Source of the DNA: Clostridium estertheticum subsp. estertheticum
Lineage (GTDB): Bacteria; Bacillota; Clostridia; Clostridiales; Clostridiaceae
Reading direction: 5' to 3'
DNA length: 64,000 nt
Assembly (NCBI RefSeq): GCF_001877035.1
Contig: NZ_CP015756.1
Location: forward strand, 1,789,001 to 1,853,000
Below, piece after piece: positions 16,303 through 24,096 of the stretch (positions are counted from its first letter, which is position 1; every line of letters begins with the position of its first letter). Under the pieces are notes generated by a model that worked only from the letters and a program-made list of their open reading frames with translations, ran no database searches and was not told the origin of the DNA. Position numbers and translations under genes: made by a program.

Positions 16303-16335
16303 ATCAAGGTAAGTTATGTGAAAGGAGGAATAGCA

Positions 16336-16572
16336 GTGAATCATATTATTAGCATGATATTATTTGTATTATTCGGCATCCTTATACTTATAGAATATTT
16401 CAAAGACAAGAAAACATATAGATTAATAACAATAATCCCCATACTATTCGCAATCTTTTTTCAGCAACAATCATCAAATAGTATTAGTAATCCATTATTA
16501 AACATTTTAATAGGAATATTAACTTTCATTGGATTTTTTATTTTTTACTTAATCTTAAAAGATAAAAAATAA
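16336..16572 (+). CDS. Small three-pass membrane protein
   Basis: From GTG 16336, eight bases after AAAGGAGG, the product is 78 residues with three hydrophobic segments (about 3-20, 27-45 and 53-72) and a basic C-terminus LKDKK. The longer frame from TTG 16300 overlaps the upstream terminator and is unlikely. No family is recognised. Confidence 0.5.
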   Translation: MNHIISMILFVLFGILILIEYFKDKKTYRLITIIPILFAIFFQQQSSNSISNPLLNILIGILTFIGFFIFYLILKDKK

Positions 16573-16650
16573 GAAGTAAAGGGTTATAATGGTAACTTTA
16601 ATTGGATTTTTTTTCATAGTACTAATCATAGTCTTTTCAATGTCAGCCTA

Positions 16651-17280
16651 TCACTTTATTTTTTTCAAGAAATTATCATGTAGATTGCTCATCGATATTA
16701 ATGATATTATTGATCCACAAAGTGCTAAAAACATATCCCATTGTGTATCCCAAACATCACCTTGTGTGCCTAGAAATGCATCAGCCGCACTACCAGTTGC
16801 CTCAGCTACCCCCCATTCTATCAATTCATATGAGGCACTAATTGAAAGACAAATACTTATAATAATGAAAGATAGTAATTTACTACGCTTTAATGTGGAC
16901 TGCCTTAATAATATCTCTCTGACAAGTATGGCAGGTATAAAGCCCTGTGCAAAATGTCCCAATCGATCATAATAATTCCTAGAAAGATGAAACGTGTCCC
17001 TTATCCAATTAAAAATTGGCATTTTTTCATATGTATAGTGCCCACCGATAATTAAAATAATCATGTGTACTAATATCAAAAAATAGGTTAAATTGGTTAA
17101 TCGAAATCGACTATACGTAAAAATAATAACCACTAACCCGATTATGGCTGGGAGAACTTCTAAAAACCATATAAACAAATCCTTTGGGTTTATAACCGAC
17201 CAAATCAGTGCGGCAGAAAATATTAATAATAATGTAGCATGGAATGTTTCAATTTTATTATAACCAAGCATATTTTTCAC
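16651..17280 (-). CDS. DUF2238 (YjdF-like) membrane protein
   Basis: The protein (about 209 residues from GTG 17280, preceded by GAGAGG; TTG 17307 is possible) has about six transmembrane segments. It carries the family's conserved loops: GGHYTYEKMP, YYDRLGHFAQGF, SASYELIEWG and FLGTQGDVWDTQWDM. These clustered H, E and D residues near the membrane suggest a metal-dependent active site, but the function of DUF2238 proteins is unknown to me. It is monocistronic and convergent with the small membrane-protein gene. Confidence 0.85.
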   Translation of the reverse strand: MKNMLGYNKIETFHATLLLIFSAALIWSVINPKDLFIWFLEVLPAIIGLVVIIFTYSRFRLTNLTYFLILVHMIILIIGGHYTYEKMPIFNWIRDTFHLSRNYYDRLGHFAQGFIPAILVREILLRQSTLKRSKLLSFIIISICLSISASYELIEWGVAEATGSAADAFLGTQGDVWDTQWDMFLALCGSIISLISMSNLHDNFLKKIK

Positions 17281-17400
17281 TATAGTCCTCTCTTTCTCTT
17301 TTACCAATCTGATGTAACTTTTAAGAAGATTATACCACTAGCTATTATTTTTACAAACCTATAACGTCACAAAATATCTTCAAGTTATTTACCTCACTCT

Positions 17401-18159
17401 TTAGTGGTTAAAAAATTCTTCTGCTTTCTCCACCCATTCTTCTGGATGGTAATCACTTATTTCTGAATGATAATATCCTTTCAATTCAACTATTTTACAC
17501 TTTTCCATATAAGACTGGAATAATTTTGATGATTGTTTAATACATTTCATTTCCTTACTTCCATACCAGTAAATGGTATCTGCCTGACTGTCTTTTAAGC
17601 TTTCTTTCAATTTGTATTGATAATAGGTATCTAAAATCTGAATTAGATTTTCAATTTTCATAGATGTAGTATCTCTCAAATACAACTCTGCGATCTCTTT
17701 AGGGTATTGCATGCGTTTAGGAAGTCTCTTTAGTGCCCATTTACCAAATGATTTGGAAAACATCCATTTGCCACATAGTTTAACTACAAAAATACTAAAT
17801 TTCGAAAGAAATGGCTGAGGAATACAAAGTCCACTTTCTACAATCGCTTTTTTTGCAATATCCCGTCTTCTTGATAGAAGTTCTATTGTAATCTGACCAC
17901 CAAGAGATACTCCGCTGACTGCAAAAAGTTTACCATCGCAGTTTTTGTCAATATACTCAATTAACTGGTCTACAATTTTTTCTGTAGAAATATAAGGAAC
18001 ATTTCCTTCTTCACCATGTCCATCAATCACTGGTAATATTACATGATATTTATTTTGCAATAATCTAGCTTCTCGTAAATAAAGCCAATAGGATCTACCT
18101 GCACCATGAATTAGCATTATGTGTGGTGAACTTTTATCTCCATATTCATAAAATTTCAT
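17401..18159 (-). CDS. Alpha/beta hydrolase
   Basis: The 252-residue protein has the alpha/beta hydrolase layout: oxyanion-hole IHGAGRSYW near residue 18, nucleophile elbow SGVSLGGQ near residue 84 (catalytic Ser) and a C-terminal catalytic His in GYYHSEIS near residue 231; the acid is probably the D/E before or in WYGSKE. The substrate is unknown. It follows a TetR-family gene by 26 bases on the same strand and is probably under its control. Confidence 0.8.
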   Translation of the reverse strand: MKFYEYGDKSSPHIMLIHGAGRSYWLYLREARLLQNKYHVILPVIDGHGEEGNVPYISTEKIVDQLIEYIDKNCDGKLFAVSGVSLGGQITIELLSRRRDIAKKAIVESGLCIPQPFLSKFSIFVVKLCGKWMFSKSFGKWALKRLPKRMQYPKEIAELYLRDTTSMKIENLIQILDTYYQYKLKESLKDSQADTIYWYGSKEMKCIKQSSKLFQSYMEKCKIVELKGYYHSEISDYHPEEWVEKAEEFFNH

Positions 18160-18185
18160 AATTTTGCTTCCTTTCTTGATTTATT

Positions 18186-18767
18186 TTAAAATATTTCATC
18201 CAACATATTTTCTATCATTCTATGAACGATTTTCTCAATACCTGTTTCGACTAAAATATCCTTATTTTCTACTACGAGATTCATAACCTGAATCCAGTTA
18301 AGAATCGCATCCAGATCATACTTATCTTTTTTTTCATTTACATAGCGTAAATTTTTCTCCATTTGCATTTTTGCATCTGATATTTTATTCAAACAATCAC
18401 TGGGAAGTCTAGTAAGGAATGTCTGTATATCCTCTCTTTTCAGGAAGCGATACACATTATCTTCATCCTTCAAAATCATACCAGAGTATAATTTTCTCAA
18501 ATCTTCCCGATCTAGATACCCCTTTATTTGAATAATTTCTTCCACCTTCTGATTGATTCTTTCTTGATAAGCATTAGCTAGCCCATATACCAGCATCTCC
18601 TTCGAATCAAAAAAATTGTAGAATGTGCCTTGTGCAATTCCTACTTTCTTCGTAATTTGTTCGATGCTCATTTTTCTCATTCCATATTGCTTTATTAGTT
18701 CCAAACCCATATCCATAATTTGTTCTCTTATTTCTTGGCGCTTTTCTTGTGAGTATATTTTTGGCAT
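18186..18767 (-). CDS. TetR-family transcriptional repressor
   Basis: The 193-residue protein has an N-terminal helix-turn-helix of TetR type: GMRKMSIEQITKKVGIAQGTFYNFFDSKEMLV (residues ~28-60), followed by an all-helical ligand-binding/dimer domain. ATG follows AGGAGATGAG. It heads a two-gene operon with an alpha/beta hydrolase. An inverted repeat at 18785-18813 overlaps the promoter region and is the likely autorepression site. Confidence 0.85.
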   Translation of the reverse strand: MPKIYSQEKRQEIREQIMDMGLELIKQYGMRKMSIEQITKKVGIAQGTFYNFFDSKEMLVYGLANAYQERINQKVEEIIQIKGYLDREDLRKLYSGMILKDEDNVYRFLKREDIQTFLTRLPSDCLNKISDAKMQMEKNLRYVNEKKDKYDLDAILNWIQVMNLVVENKDILVETGIEKIVHRMIENMLDEIF

Positions 18768-18784
18768 CTTCTCATCTCCTTTTA

Positions 18785-18813
18785 AAATGAATATTTTATT
18801 CGTTTATTCATTT
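18785..18813. promoter_or_regulatory. Inverted repeat, likely TetR operator
   Basis: AAATGAATA (18785-18793) and TATTCATTT (18805-18813) form a perfect 9-bp inverted repeat with an 11-base spacer, 18 bases upstream of the TetR gene. Size and position fit a TetR-family operator. Confidence 0.5.
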
Positions 18814-18854
18814 ATTTAATATTATACACCTTATTTATCTTTTTACCAGTTTTT

Positions 18855-18880
18855 GTGGATTAAAAGATAGTTTAATCCAC
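18855..18880. other. Perfect 10-bp hairpin in intergenic region
   Basis: GTGGATTAAA and TTTAATCCAC surround the loop AGATAG. There is no U-tract. It lies between the divergent TetR gene and the membrane protein at 19091 and could be an operator. A partial copy, TTGGATTAATCC, follows at about 18913. Confidence 0.35.
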
Positions 18881-19090
18881 TATATAGATTTCAAATTATA
18901 ACTTTTACATTTTGGATTAATCCTTGTTTAAATATAAATTTGTTTATGATTTCATAAAATCTGTTTGTGTCGGAAAATGTATGTTTCATGTGTTTTATAT
19001 TGTTTCTTTTTATAAAAGTAATATACTTTGCAGTGTAAGCATCAAAATCTTTAGCTTGTACTGACGGGAGAATTGGAGGATGTAATAATT

Positions 19091-19687
19091 ATGATGAATA
19101 GTAAGATTGAAATTAGTAAACAGTCAACTAAAAATATAGAAGAGTTTTTGGATGTAATTATGCTTAAAATTGAACTACCATTAGATGAAAAAGTGGATTT
19201 AAAGGAGAAAAATAAGGCGAAGTTGATAACTATCATACAAGAACTTGTTTCCAATGGTCATAAAGAAAAAGAGGCTTTTAAAATTGCTATCGATAGATTT
19301 GCTGAATTTAACGATTTACACAGTGAGACAGTTAATTTTAATAAAGAAAGTAAAACTTTTAAAAACTTTAAGAACATTTCATTATTAGCATATATATTAC
19401 TGTTTGGATCATTGCGAAGTATATTTATAGTTAAACAATCTGTTCGTTTTTATATAATAGTTTCTTTAATAGGCGGAATTCTATTGGTAATAAAAAACAA
19501 TGCTATTACTATTGAAAAATATAAAAATTTAATAAGAATTTTTGATGGTTCTATAATATTATTAATAATATTGTTTTATCAGAATGGTACATTTTCACTT
19601 CTAATAAAAGATTTATTAACCTTACTAACAATTATATTGTATATATCTTGGTATTTTAAATTACTATTTAATAGAAAGCTAATTTAA
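19091..19687 (+). CDS. HAAS/permease-prefix-like membrane protein
   Basis: From ATG 19091 (GGAGG 11 bases before; a second ATG follows at once) the product is about 198 residues. Residues ~10-75 are a soluble helical part with EEFLDVIMLKIELP and ELVSNGHKEKEAFKIAIDRF, close to the HAAS/DUF1700-type prefix domains found with PadR-controlled membrane proteins. The rest holds four or so transmembrane segments (from LLAYILLFGSL onward). The role is unknown. No PadR gene is adjacent. The gene stands alone. Confidence 0.55.
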   Translation: MMNSKIEISKQSTKNIEEFLDVIMLKIELPLDEKVDLKEKNKAKLITIIQELVSNGHKEKEAFKIAIDRFAEFNDLHSETVNFNKESKTFKNFKNISLLAYILLFGSLRSIFIVKQSVRFYIIVSLIGGILLVIKNNAITIEKYKNLIRIFDGSIILLIILFYQNGTFSLLIKDLLTLLTIILYISWYFKLLFNRKLI

Positions 19688-19770
19688 TTTATCAACTTTC
19701 TATTTTATTGTTATTTTAATTATTAGATAATAAAAAAACAAATAAATTTGTAATTACATACTAAATTAAG

Positions 19771-20331
19771 TTACTTTGACGTTGCGTTCTTTAAAATCGT
19801 TTCAAAAATTCGGGAGTACACATCTTTAATATTCGCTTGATTTTCAATATCATTGTATAAACCGTATCCCCAGGTATTCAATTTAGCCCCAGTATACAAA
19901 ATGCCTGTTGCATATGTTTGGTCAGTAACCGTAGGTGCATTGTCGTAAGTGAGGTCTTCCATTACGAATGGAACGTAACTTTTTTCAGTTTGAATAAAAA
20001 AGAACGGTATTTTAGATTTTTTGTAAATAGAGGCATATTTCCCTTGTGAGGCTTCTGATAAGTTATTTTTAGTAATGAAGATTGTATCATATTGTGAACT
20101 AAAGAGGTTCTTTTCTAAATCAGAAAATTTTATTTTGACGAAAGTGACTTGTTTTTCACGTACGTTAGGTGGCTCACCAATAACTCCAATGTTTAACGTC
20201 CTCCCATTATACGGATTCGTTTTTTCTGATTGTGGCTGTGGTTGTGACTTACTACAGGCTGTAAAAGCACCGAATATTGTAATTACACTAAGTATTGTAA
20301 CTAATAAAGAATAGCGTCGTATTCTTTTCAT
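19771..20331 (-). CDS. Lipoprotein of unknown function
   Basis: From ATG 20331 (10 bases after AAGGGGGTA) the product is 186 residues. It has a signal peptide, lipobox AFTAC, a PQPQSE linker and a globular domain starting NGRTLNIGVIGEPPNVREKQ. The domain reads like a compact solute-binding-like alpha/beta fold (YDTIFITKNNLSEASQ, IPFFFIQTEKSYVPF). Similar lipoproteins occur in Bacillus and Clostridium without known role. It is monocistronic. Confidence 0.6.
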   Translation of the reverse strand: MKRIRRYSLLVTILSVITIFGAFTACSKSQPQPQSEKTNPYNGRTLNIGVIGEPPNVREKQVTFVKIKFSDLEKNLFSSQYDTIFITKNNLSEASQGKYASIYKKSKIPFFFIQTEKSYVPFVMEDLTYDNAPTVTDQTYATGILYTGAKLNTWGYGLYNDIENQANIKDVYSRIFETILKNATSK

Positions 20332-20592
20332 ATTTAAAAGTACCCCCTTCATATAATTTACTTATTAATGATAGATTTAAATTTTTTCTGATATTAGTTT
20401 GTGTAAATTTATAATTGTATCTTCATTCAATTATATAATATAGCAATATAATTATTCGAGTATTTAACATAATTACATATAAATTGATTCCGTGATTTTA
20501 AATTTTTACTCGTTGTAAAAATGCTTTATATTAAAAATTATGGTATTATATAGTATATTAAATAAATAGTGAAATTTGAAAGGAATGAGATA

Positions 20593-21180
20593 ATGAATTT
20601 TAAAGAAATTATGAAACAAAATAAAGGATATTGTTCAAAGCACACAGATATGCCGTCAGAATTACAACAAAAGGCGAAAGAATTATGTTGGAAATATAAT
20701 CAGACTGGACCATCTGAGGGAGAAAAAAGAAGTTGTATTTTAAAAGAATTATTTGGAACTTATCATCCGCTAACATTTATTGAACCATCATTTCGTTGTG
20801 ATTATGGTTTCAATATACATACCCATGGACTTACTGTGATTAACTATAATTGTGTGATACTGGATACATCGCCAGTCCATATTGGTGCAAATTCATTTAT
20901 AGCTCCTGGGGTTTGTTTAGCGTGTTCAGGACATGCTGTTCTTCCAATACAAAGAGCAGAAGGAATTGGAACTTCAAAACCGATTACAATAGAAGATGAT
21001 GTATGGATTGGTGCCAATGTTACTGTATGTGGTGGAGTTACTATCGGAAAAGGTAGCATTATTGGAGCGGGAAGTGTGGTAAATAAAGATATTCCAGCAG
21101 GGGTAATTGCAGTAGGTAATCCTTGCAGAGTATTGCGAGAGATTACAAAAGAAGACGTAATTAACTTATCCGCTGAGTAA
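20593..21180 (+). CDS. Maltose/galactoside-type sugar O-acetyltransferase
   Basis: The product (195 residues from ATG 20593, after GAAAGGA) has the N-terminal Mac helix region followed by a left-handed beta-helix of hexapeptide repeats. Family marks are PSFRCDYGFNIHTHG, NYNCVILDTSPVHIG, DVWIGANVTVCGGVTIGKGS and GSVVNKDIPAGVIAVGNPCRV. The catalytic His is in CSGHAV near residue 115. It transfers acetyl from acetyl-CoA to a sugar 6-hydroxyl. It is a single gene followed by a hairpin. Confidence 0.88.
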   Translation: MNFKEIMKQNKGYCSKHTDMPSELQQKAKELCWKYNQTGPSEGEKRSCILKELFGTYHPLTFIEPSFRCDYGFNIHTHGLTVINYNCVILDTSPVHIGANSFIAPGVCLACSGHAVLPIQRAEGIGTSKPITIEDDVWIGANVTVCGGVTIGKGSIIGAGSVVNKDIPAGVIAVGNPCRVLREITKEDVINLSAE

Positions 21181-21184
21181 GACA

Positions 21185-21203
21185 AATTCCACTTTGTGGA
21201 ATT
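21185..21203 (+). terminator. Short hairpin after the acetyltransferase
   Basis: AATTCCAC and GTGGAATT surround TTT, 5 bases after the stop codon. There is no U-tract, so it may act as an mRNA-end hairpin. A second small inverted repeat, GTAACA/GTGTTAC, follows at 21207-21222. The remaining sequence up to 21484 contains the dispersed repeat at 21250. Confidence 0.4.
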
Positions 21204-21249
21204 AATGTAACATAACGTGTTACTCTTTACTTTGAATGTATTATAAAAG

Positions 21250-21318
21250 TTAAGTAAAATAATATAGCATATAACGCAGACAATTTAAATTGTCTACTTT
21301 ATAGGCTATTGTGTTGTT
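21250..21318. repeat. Dispersed inverted-repeat element, copy 1
   Basis: The element TAAGTAAAATAATATAGC… ends …CTACTTTATAGGCTATT. It folds into a long hairpin in which GACAATTTAAATTGTC is the perfect inner palindrome, with outer arms ATAGC/GCTAT. A close relative lies at 26990-27056. It is positioned as a possible terminator for the minus-strand metallo-beta-lactamase gene. Confidence 0.6.
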
Positions 21319-21484
21319 TTCACATTATTTTCTTGTTAAATAAAAGTATTCTGGGATACCTTTAAAATAATAGAAGGAACTTTTAGTTCACATTACCATA
21401 CTATAATATAAAAATTAGAAAGTGGTGATAAGAGGGTATTTATGCCCATATGGCCTATTAAATAACCAATTTTGATTGAATTTT

Positions 21485-22123
21485 TTATTGGAACTTAAGA
21501 CATTGACCGTGACCTACAGCTGCAAACTTTGGATTTAATTCAGATAAAGTCTGCTGGACCTTTGCTCTTTGTTCTGTGCTTGGTATCTGCTCCAATGTGA
21601 TATTGTCTACTTCTTTCTGCCAGTTTCCATTTATTACTTCACCATTAAATTTACCCATACCGAATATTAAATCACTGCTGAAGAATATTCCACGATTGTT
21701 CTCCATAAGAAGAATACCTTCCCATAGATGCATTTCTGATGGGTAACTAAAAAATTCAAGTTCATAGTCACTGCTAATCAATTTTTCACCAGGCTTTTTA
21801 ATTATTACTTCATCTGCGATCCCAAATCCAATTAGCTGTCTTGCTGTGATTTCTGAACAAATTGTCTTTGCTTCTGGAAAAGTCTTTAACAGCAAAGATA
21901 ATCCACCGCATTCGTCTGATTCAAAATGTGAAACAAAAATATATTTTAATTTTTTGTCGACTAGAATTTCTTTCAATTGTGGTATTAGATTTTCTGTTTG
22001 TTGTATGCTACCAGTATGAACTAAAACTGGTTCATCTGTTAACAAAAGATATTGATGAAATGAAAGGTTAATAGGCGAAATATAACTGTTGAATTGGTAT
22101 AAATCATTATAAATAATAGGCAT
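21485..22123 (-). CDS. Flavodiiron-like metallo-beta-lactamase-fold protein
   Basis: The 212-residue protein aligns with the diiron domain of flavodiiron proteins (FprA/ROO). It has H66-x-E68-x-D70, H132 (SEMHLWEG), D151 (FFSSDLIFG) and H205 (VGHGQ), spaced as in the family pattern. The usual second histidine of HxExDH is Glu71 here, so one iron ligand is changed. The C-terminal flavodoxin domain of true flavodiiron proteins is missing. It may act in O2, NO or peroxide detoxification with a separate flavoprotein, or be a sensor. It lies about 95 bases behind a cupin gene on the same strand. Confidence 0.75.
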   Translation of the reverse strand: MPIIYNDLYQFNSYISPINLSFHQYLLLTDEPVLVHTGSIQQTENLIPQLKEILVDKKLKYIFVSHFESDECGGLSLLLKTFPEAKTICSEITARQLIGFGIADEVIIKKPGEKLISSDYELEFFSYPSEMHLWEGILLMENNRGIFFSSDLIFGMGKFNGEVINGNWQKEVDNITLEQIPSTEQRAKVQQTLSELNPKFAAVGHGQCLKFQ

Positions 22124-22219
22124 AGTATTATCTCCTTTTATGTATTTAAATTAGCATATCCTGAATAAGTTAAAAAGCTCTGCTAGTTATTTTAATCTTT
22201 TATTCTAATACTCATAATA

Positions 22220-22531
22220 TTACATTTTTACAATAGTGTTTTTTACTTGTAAAATAACTAATTTATTGTGTCCATTGTTTGTAAATCCATGGCTTTCTCC
22301 ATTTGGGGATAAGATTACATCATTCGCTTTAATTGAAATGTCTTCTCCATTTACAGTTATTATCCCTTCGCCAGTAACTACATAGAATATTTCATCTAAA
22401 TTTGTATGCTTATGAGGGGTCATTGTTTCATCTGGCTCGTAGAATAAAATACCTGAATCCATTGTACCTTCTGTGAATAATGATTTCCTCATAGTTTTTT
22501 CTGTAATAGCATTAACGTTTAATATCTTCAT
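22220..22531 (-). CDS. Small cupin-domain protein
   Basis: The 103-residue protein is a single cupin barrel. Motif 1 reads TPHKHTNLDEIFYVVTGEG (HxH…E) and motif 2 SPNGESHGFTNNG, giving the usual metal-binding H, H, E, H set. Such proteins bind metals or small ligands or act as small isomerases or dioxygenases. ATG follows AGGAGGAAATTT. It is divergent from the HxlR regulator, which probably controls it. Confidence 0.8.
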   Translation of the reverse strand: MKILNVNAITEKTMRKSLFTEGTMDSGILFYEPDETMTPHKHTNLDEIFYVVTGEGIITVNGEDISIKANDVILSPNGESHGFTNNGHNKLVILQVKNTIVKM

Positions 22532-22670
22532 AAATAAATTTCCTCCTATGTTTTCTTAAGTCATAGCTTTATACTATAATAGTTACTAACTCTTTACAAG
22601 AAGGCACTATTATGTAATAGACTAACTAGACTGTAAGTATTAAATTTATATGTGATAGGAGGGAACAAAA

Positions 22671-23006
22671 ATGGCCTGTGGTAAATTATGTCCAATTGAA
22701 GAAACTGTTAATCTTATTAGCCACAAGTGGAAGGTTCTTATTTTAAGAAACTTAAATGACGGTGGAACACAAAGATTCACTGAACTTGCTAATGGAATTA
22801 ATGGGATAAGTGAAAAGATGTTAACACAACAACTTCGACAAATGGAAACTGATGATTTGATTATTAGAAATGTATACCCTGAGGTTCCACCTAAAGTTGA
22901 GTATTCTCTATCAGAACTGGGAGCTAGTTTAAAGCCGGTTTTAGATTCTATGAATATCTGGGGCTTGAGCTATATAAAAGCTAATAAACACATTTATAAA
23001 GAGTAG
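22671..23006 (+). CDS. HxlR-family transcriptional regulator
   Basis: The 111-residue winged-helix protein has the HxlR pattern: CPIEETVNLISHKWKVLILRNL, RFTELANGINGISEKMLTQQLRQME and the wing VPPKVEYSLSELG. Cys7 before Pro is the conserved cysteine that in YodB/HypR-type members senses quinones, diamide or hypochlorite; Cys3 is also present. It is divergent from the cupin and metallo-beta-lactamase genes, so a redox-stress response is plausible. Confidence 0.88.
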   Translation: MACGKLCPIEETVNLISHKWKVLILRNLNDGGTQRFTELANGINGISEKMLTQQLRQMETDDLIIRNVYPEVPPKVEYSLSELGASLKPVLDSMNIWGLSYIKANKHIYKE

Positions 23007-23054
23007 AGTAAAATACGTATACTTTTGACAATGGGAAAAAGGATGGTTTAACAT

Positions 23055-23138
23055 ATGGTTAAGAAAACAGTTATAATATGCGACCAATGTATAGAATGTC
23101 CTTTATGCAGCAAAATGAGGTTACTAAAGAATTACTGA
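23055..23138 (+). CDS. 27-residue cysteine-rich micro-ORF
   Basis: An AAAAAGGATGG stretch precedes ATG 23055; the product has TVIICDQCIECPLCSKMRLL with four cysteines in 10 residues, then a short basic tail. A terminator hairpin follows at 23157. It could be a small metal-binding peptide co-transcribed with the HxlR gene or the stump of a ferredoxin- or glutaredoxin-like gene. Confidence 0.35.
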   Translation: MVKKTVIICDQCIECPLCSKMRLLKNY

Positions 23139-23156
23139 GTTACTTTACTCACAAGT

Positions 23157-23190
23157 AACCCCATATCTAATGATATGGGGTTTAATATAT
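23157..23190 (+). terminator. Terminator hairpin after HxlR/micro-ORF
   Basis: AACCCCATATC and GATATGGGGTT form a perfect 11-bp stem with a TAAT loop, followed by TAATATATTT. It shares the leader ACAAGTAACCC with the hairpin at 32378. Confidence 0.75.
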
Positions 23191-23225
23191 TTAAATTATG
23201 GTAATTATGGTATAATTATATACAA
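23189..23225 (+). promoter_or_regulatory. Extended -10 promoter-like motif, copy 3
   Basis: AAATTATGGTAATTATGG followed by TATAATTATATA contains a perfect extended -10 (TGGTATAAT) and matches the sites near 1080 and 11086. No gene of note follows on the plus strand for more than 150 bases; the region to 23361 holds no feature I can name. Confidence 0.35.
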
Positions 23226-23361
23226 TATGGACTACAAGGCAGCACTCAAAATCGTTTTGTTTCTTGTTTTAAATGGAAGAAATGCTGTTTCTATTAGTAA
23301 GCTATTAATAAATAGTAGTAATACAATACAAATTTAAAAAGGCTACGCTATCAGAGGGTTT

Positions 23362-23994
23362 TTAAATACTGGCATTCATTAAACAACTAAGTGTTAACAA
23401 GCTATCGGTTAAATTGACATTTTCTAAAATTATGTCTTTTGGTACCTTTAAATCCACAGGTGTAATATTACATATACATTTAACTCCGTTTTCTACCATA
23501 ATGTCAGTAACCTTTTGTGCATAATTCTTTGATACACAAACTACCCCGATGTCTGTTGGTATTGTCTTTAAGAAACTTACTAATTTGTTTATGTGTAATA
23601 CTTTGATATTTTGAATTGTTAATCCTATAAGTTCTGGATTAACATCAAAAATACCAACTAATTTTAAATTTAATTGTTTATATCTAGTATAATTAACAGT
23701 AGCTTTTCCAATATTATTTGCTCCTATTATTATCATATTGTGTTTTTTAAAAAGTCCCAATATACCATTAATTTCAATTAGTAATTCTTTAACATTATAC
23801 CCTATTCTCTGTGTCCCGAAATCTCCAAAATAATTTAGGTCTCGTCTTATTTGACTAGAGGTAAACCCAATTATCTCACCAAATTTTCTTGAGGATATTG
23901 TAACAACATTATTAAGAACGAGTTTATTTAAATAGGTATGGTATTTAGTCATTCGCCTAATAACCAGCATTGGTATATTTTTTTGATTTTCCAC
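23362..23994 (-). CDS. rex: Redox-sensing repressor Rex, variant paralogue
   Basis: The 210-residue protein has the Rex winged helix (TISSRKFGEIIGFTSSQIRRDL, then YFGDFGTQRIGYNVKELL) and an NAD(H)-binding Rossmann domain. The family's GxGxxG loop, usually GAGNLG, is GANNIG here: the middle glycine is replaced by Asn93. The C-terminal CNITPVDLKVP and domain-swapped helix are present. Rex senses NADH/NAD+ and represses fermentation genes. It starts at GTG nine bases after AGGAGA, about 100 bases after adhE on the same strand. The variation suggests a second, specialised Rex rather than the housekeeping copy. Confidence 0.85.
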   Translation of the reverse strand: MENQKNIPMLVIRRMTKYHTYLNKLVLNNVVTISSRKFGEIIGFTSSQIRRDLNYFGDFGTQRIGYNVKELLIEINGILGLFKKHNMIIIGANNIGKATVNYTRYKQLNLKLVGIFDVNPELIGLTIQNIKVLHINKLVSFLKTIPTDIGVVCVSKNYAQKVTDIMVENGVKCICNITPVDLKVPKDIILENVNLTDSLLTLSCLMNASI

Positions 23995-24096
23995 AATGTT
24001 AACTCTCCTTTGCTACAATAATAATTTAAATTTAAGAGATTTTAGTGTTTTATTAGAAAGAAGCATCTTAATTAAACAAGCTAAACGGTAAAATAT

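Noticed and set aside
16589-16972. Plus-strand 127-codon ORF with AAAGGG before its ATG and a hydrophobic first 25 residues
   Set aside because: Most of it (from about codon 21) is the exact antisense of the DUF2238 gene, whose conserved motifs are on the minus strand. At best the first part is a small membrane protein truncated here.
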